Shown: positions 60,401 to 64,000 of the stretch, piece after piece
Layout of the letters: each line of letters begins with the position of its first letter
Position numbering within the stretch: position 1 is the first letter of the stretch
Notes under the pieces: generated by a model
Told to the model about the DNA's origin: nothing
The model's input: the letters and a program-made list of their open reading frames with translations, nothing else
The model's database searches: none
Program-made: the position numbers and the translations under genes
Assembly: GCA_013397435.1 (NCBI GenBank)
Contig: VZRG01001999.1
Span: forward strand, 48,304-112,303
Origin: Erythrocercus mccallii
Taxonomy: Eukaryota; Chordata; Aves; Passeriformes; Dicruridae
Reading direction: 5' to 3'
DNA: 64,000 nucleotides

Positions 60401-63400
60401 TCTGTTTAAAGCAAAGGTGGACTCTAGATATTCTGCTATACCTTAGCCCCTACCAAGCCCACCAGAAAACAACAGGCAGCTTGTCATCTGTAAATGAGAA
60501 GTAGCTGTGCTCTCAGAGCCTTTTGAGACCCTCTCCATTGTTTAAAACATACACGATATGGCACAAAGAGCAGGCTGAAAGACAGAGACACTTGGAAATC
60601 CACCATTTATGGTTCTCCCCTTCCCAGGGACGGGGCCTCTGTAAATATTTTTTTCCTACACCACTACCCCCTCCACACCCCTGTCAAGTATGAGGCCTTT
60701 TCACACCAGAACGTGATGGATCACCACCTTGATAACATTGAAGCAGATGTTTCTCCCCAGCCAGCCCAGTTCCTCAGATGCCCTCACGCAGCCAACGCTG
60801 TAGAGCAGCCAGCAGCCATGGGAGGTGTGTCACAGTGTTCTCCAGCAGGCAGCAGCCCAGGAAATGTCATCCATAAGCACTGAAAGGCCCCAGGTTCTGC
60901 ACCAGCCCCACCACAGGCTTGGGACTTGTCTGGACCTGGGCTGATTTCAGCTTGTTCAGCCACACCAGTGGTTGGTTAGTCAGCAGTAATTACAGTTTGC
61001 TTTAGTTTAGAGTTGATATCCTGGGGGCTCTGGGCCATTTCAGCTCCTGGGGAAGGTGGCACGGTCAAACACAACCCCAGGCCACTTCATGGCGGCAGCT
61101 GGGGAAACAACTTCAGGGCAAGAGAGAACAGAAAAACTGAGTAGCCAGGGACCAACAAAAAGCAGCAGAGTAGGCTGACCATGGAGAGATACAAACCCCA
61201 ACTCCAGTGGAGGCAGGGCCGAGGAGGAAGCGTCACCACCACCATGGAGCATCCCTGGGCACAGAGGGGCCCAGCCCCCTGCACTGCCCTCACCGCAGGC
61301 TGCTGTCCTGCTCCCACCCTGGAGAGGCTTCTGCAAGGTGGAAGATGCTATCCTCAGGGTCAGGAGGGATGTGGAAGTGGGAGCTCCACCCCAGCCTGGA
61401 AGTGAAGGCGTCAGGGAGGGTTTCCCCTGCATAACAGATTTTACTGTTTCTTTGAGGTTTTGCCTTATTAATTTGCACTATCAGGTTTTTTCTTTCTTGT
61501 AACAGAACCACTAGTTTGGGCTATTAAATTGTTAAAATATTGTCTGGATAATCAGTGAATTCCTGGCTTCACATTTAAGATGTGAAGGGGCCCATAAGAA
61601 GCATTTGAGGATAACAGGCAGACAGCAAAAACTAATTGCACAGAAATGGAAGTGGCTTTCAAGCTCCCGTTCTGCAAAGCAAAACACTGACCTCAGCATC
61701 CCTGTGTTAAAACCTGACCCCAGCTGTGTTTTGAAGAGGGTACAATGTTTTAATTCATCCTCCCTTCCCTCGCTTTGTTTTTTTGCTTTGGATGTAAAGC
61801 TTCTGCGGGATTGGTTGTGGGGATTGTTGTAACTGAAGGTTAAATTTGTTTTTGCAGTTCTGATTAAAAAAAAATAAAAAGAAAAGATAGGAACTCTTTA
61901 GAGCAGCAAAAATCATGTGAATTTGCTGTATGTCTAGGAGTAAATAAACCTAGACAAAACCACAACTTATATTTATCCTCTCCAGGGTTCTGAGGGGTGT
62001 AGTGGCACTGTCTGTCCTTCAGCCGTTGTCCAGCACCCCCGTGTTCACTTCTGACACCTGACCAGATCAGGTGTGATTTTGCCTTACAAGAAGGTGAGGC
62101 CAAGGCAGAAGGGCTGCACAGTCAGTGACATGAATCCATTAATCACTGTGACTTGGAGAGGCTGGTCAAAGCTGCCCTAAAATCCTGCCTAGTCTGAGGC
62201 ACCCTCAGTGCCACCACTGGGCCCCAGGGAGGGCAGGAAATGAACTGGCTTTCAGCATTACCTTGCTCAGGTCCTCATCTTTCCTTAAATTGCACACTTT
62301 AGAAACTGCTAATGTTAAAAATGGGGTTTTTTTCCCTTTCTTAGAAAACAGCCAACCCCCAACCCCATAATGTTTGCCTAGCCCAATGGCACATCTCCTC
62401 TGGCACGACAGAGAAGAAATGCTCAAATGCTGTGCAAAAGCAAGAGACAGGCCCAGCTCTGCCCTCCCTCTCACTCCAACACAAACCTGTCTGAAGCTGA
62501 AACCCAACCTGTGTGTGCTCCTGGCCCAAGCAGTCACGGTGACTGTGCTGTATGCAGCATCTGCTACACCTACAGCTCCAGCCATGCTCGCTGCTCGCCA
62601 GGCACAGAAGCCTCTGGAAGCCCCAGACACACGGCCCTGACAAGCACAGACACTCCTGCAGCTACAGGAGGACATTTAGAATTTCACTCACCACCCCCAT
62701 CCTCAGGACCTGGCACAGAGTCCACCCCACCAAGCAATCTGGGGTTAGGGCAGCTGCCCACATCCCCCAAAGGCTGCTGAGTGGTGGGATGGGGCAGCAG
62801 AGGGTGAGCCTGGCCCTCCCTGAGCCAAAAGGGAGCTGCCAGGGGGGACTGACCTGCCGGCTCAGCCCGTGCCTGCAGGGGTTAGGGAGGTGTACTGGAT
62901 GATGGGGAAGGAACAGGGAAAAAGGGAATCCATTAAAAACCTACAATGCAACTGGAACAAACACCAAAGGTAAAAAGAAATCCCAAACAAAATGTGTTCC
63001 ATCCTCACATTCCCCCGGCGGGTGCTGCCTTGAGCCAGTGCTCTGGGTGGGGACCAGTGCCCATGGTGATCCCCAGCAGTCCTTCTCTGCCCTAGGGCAG
63101 CTGCCTGAAGGGGCACAACCAGTCCCAAAGCTCCAGTCAGTGAAACATCCCTGCTCGCTCTTATTACCAAGAAAAAAATCAATGTTTATGGCTGGGGCCA
63201 GAGAAGGAAGGAGGCAGCACAACTGTCTGTCACACAGAGAATCCCACTGTGCGTATTTGCATCTCTCTGTTACCTACAATGGTACTGCACTGCAGGTACA
63301 AATTGGACCATTGTTACTTGGGTAAAAAATGGCTTTCCAACTAGCATGCAAAGCAAAAGTACCCCAAACCCCAACCCCTAACACTCATTCCCAGTCACTT

Positions 63401-64000
63401 AGATGTAGGAAACCTACATTTCAAATTGTCGTCAGCTACAAGCTCTAGTCAAGAAACCCACTTGTGACTTTTCCAAAGAAAAAGAGAGTTCTGCATTTTT
63501 GGGTCCAACAGCCACTGCCAAACTCTTTCAGTTCAACCCACCAAACCTGCTCACGCTCCTAGGAACAGCACTGGAAGTGAAGGGCCATCTCTGCCCAGCT
63601 AGGAAGCACAGAGGAAGAGCCCGAGGAGCCCCTGAACGCAGCACGGGAGCCGTGCCAGGATCCCGGGCTCTCCGTGGCGGGAGGCAGCGCTGCCCGCCGA
63701 GCTGGCGCTGGCGGCAGCTCCGGCCCGGCTTTCCCGGCTGGGGAACAAGGGCAGGGCAATTGCATATTCCACTGCAGGCAGCAGCACAGCTGCCTCGGAG
63801 GGCTCGGCCCAGTTCCCCTGGAGCCCTCTGCAGAGGCTTGTTTCAGCCCCAAGAGCCAGTTTGTGGCAATAACAAAAGTAAAACAATGAGGTATGGAAAG
63901 ACGGGCCCAGCATTGGGGAAAGACCAAGAAAGAAGAAAACAGCTCGAGCACTGCCAGAAATAGCAAACAATTGAAACCTTCTGAAAACCTTTTTCTCCTC
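57441..64000. other. Right-hand region without a supported gene
   Basis: I examined both strands for splice-bounded frames with family resemblance and found none. Notable pieces are a short (TC)n at about 58782-58797, a minus-strand AATAAA (plus tttatt near 60250) that could end a gene transcribed from the right, and a moderately GC-rich patch at about 63600-63850. Introns or a UTR of a neighbouring gene cannot be excluded. Confidence 0.5.

Noticed and set aside
61040..61432. Minus-strand frame of 130 codons near the right end
   Set aside because: No domain and no convincing splice partner; a minus-strand gene from the right remains possible but unsupported.
1..64000. CRISPR arrays, operons, bacterial promoters or other prokaryotic systems
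   Set aside because: The window is vertebrate nuclear DNA with spliced genes; no spaced direct-repeat array or operon-like packing is present.

Overview
The window is nuclear DNA from a vertebrate, almost certainly a bird. Interspersed repeats are CR1 LINE copies ending in the avian-type tail (repeated 'gattctgtg' units), genes are compact with small GT-AG exons, and gene order is a patchwork of human 3q27 and 2q37 loci, which I recall being joined on a single chromosome in chicken (chicken chr9-like). The species cannot be named from sequence alone. One run of 144 N (36166-36309) marks an assembly gap in a GC-rich promoter.

Layout. Positions 1-775 hold a CR1 tail and what looks like the 3' end of a + strand transcript (polyadenylation signal at 755); by synteny this could be YEATS2, unproven. 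A non-coding stretch follows, with a CR1 fragment and a C-rich minisatellite (1617-1845). MAP6D1 lies on the minus strand: three coding exons at 18441-18946, 8132-8249 and 5382-5459, with a likely 3'UTR down to about 3361 and a CpG-island promoter at about 17950-19400. PARL, also minus strand, has ten coding exons from 36495 down to 24164. Its second exon is broken by the N gap. Between PARL and the next gene lie several CR1 copies and a CCCCA repeat.

On the plus strand, 41202-53431 carries a claudin gene with two alternative first exons (41202-41421 and 44737-44953) joined in the same phase to shared exons at 48995, 49309, 51929 and 53332. This copies the architecture of CLDN10a/10b, but the shared exons read most like CLDN15. 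DUSP28 is convergent with it on the minus strand (exons 56505-56852 and 55422-55556) and has a pure (CTG)19 repeat about 260 bp upstream of its start codon. From 57440 to 64000 I see no gene I can support.

The genes are not a functional unit. PARL is a mitochondrial inner-membrane rhomboid protease, MAP6D1 a palmitoylated microtubule stabiliser, the claudin a tight-junction channel or barrier protein, and DUSP28 an atypical dual-specificity phosphatase. The most interesting object is the claudin: its two first extracellular loops differ just where CLDN10a and CLDN10b differ in charge selectivity, suggesting a promoter switch between anion- and cation-preferring pores. All four gene models were built by hand by joining exons at GT-AG sites with matching phase.
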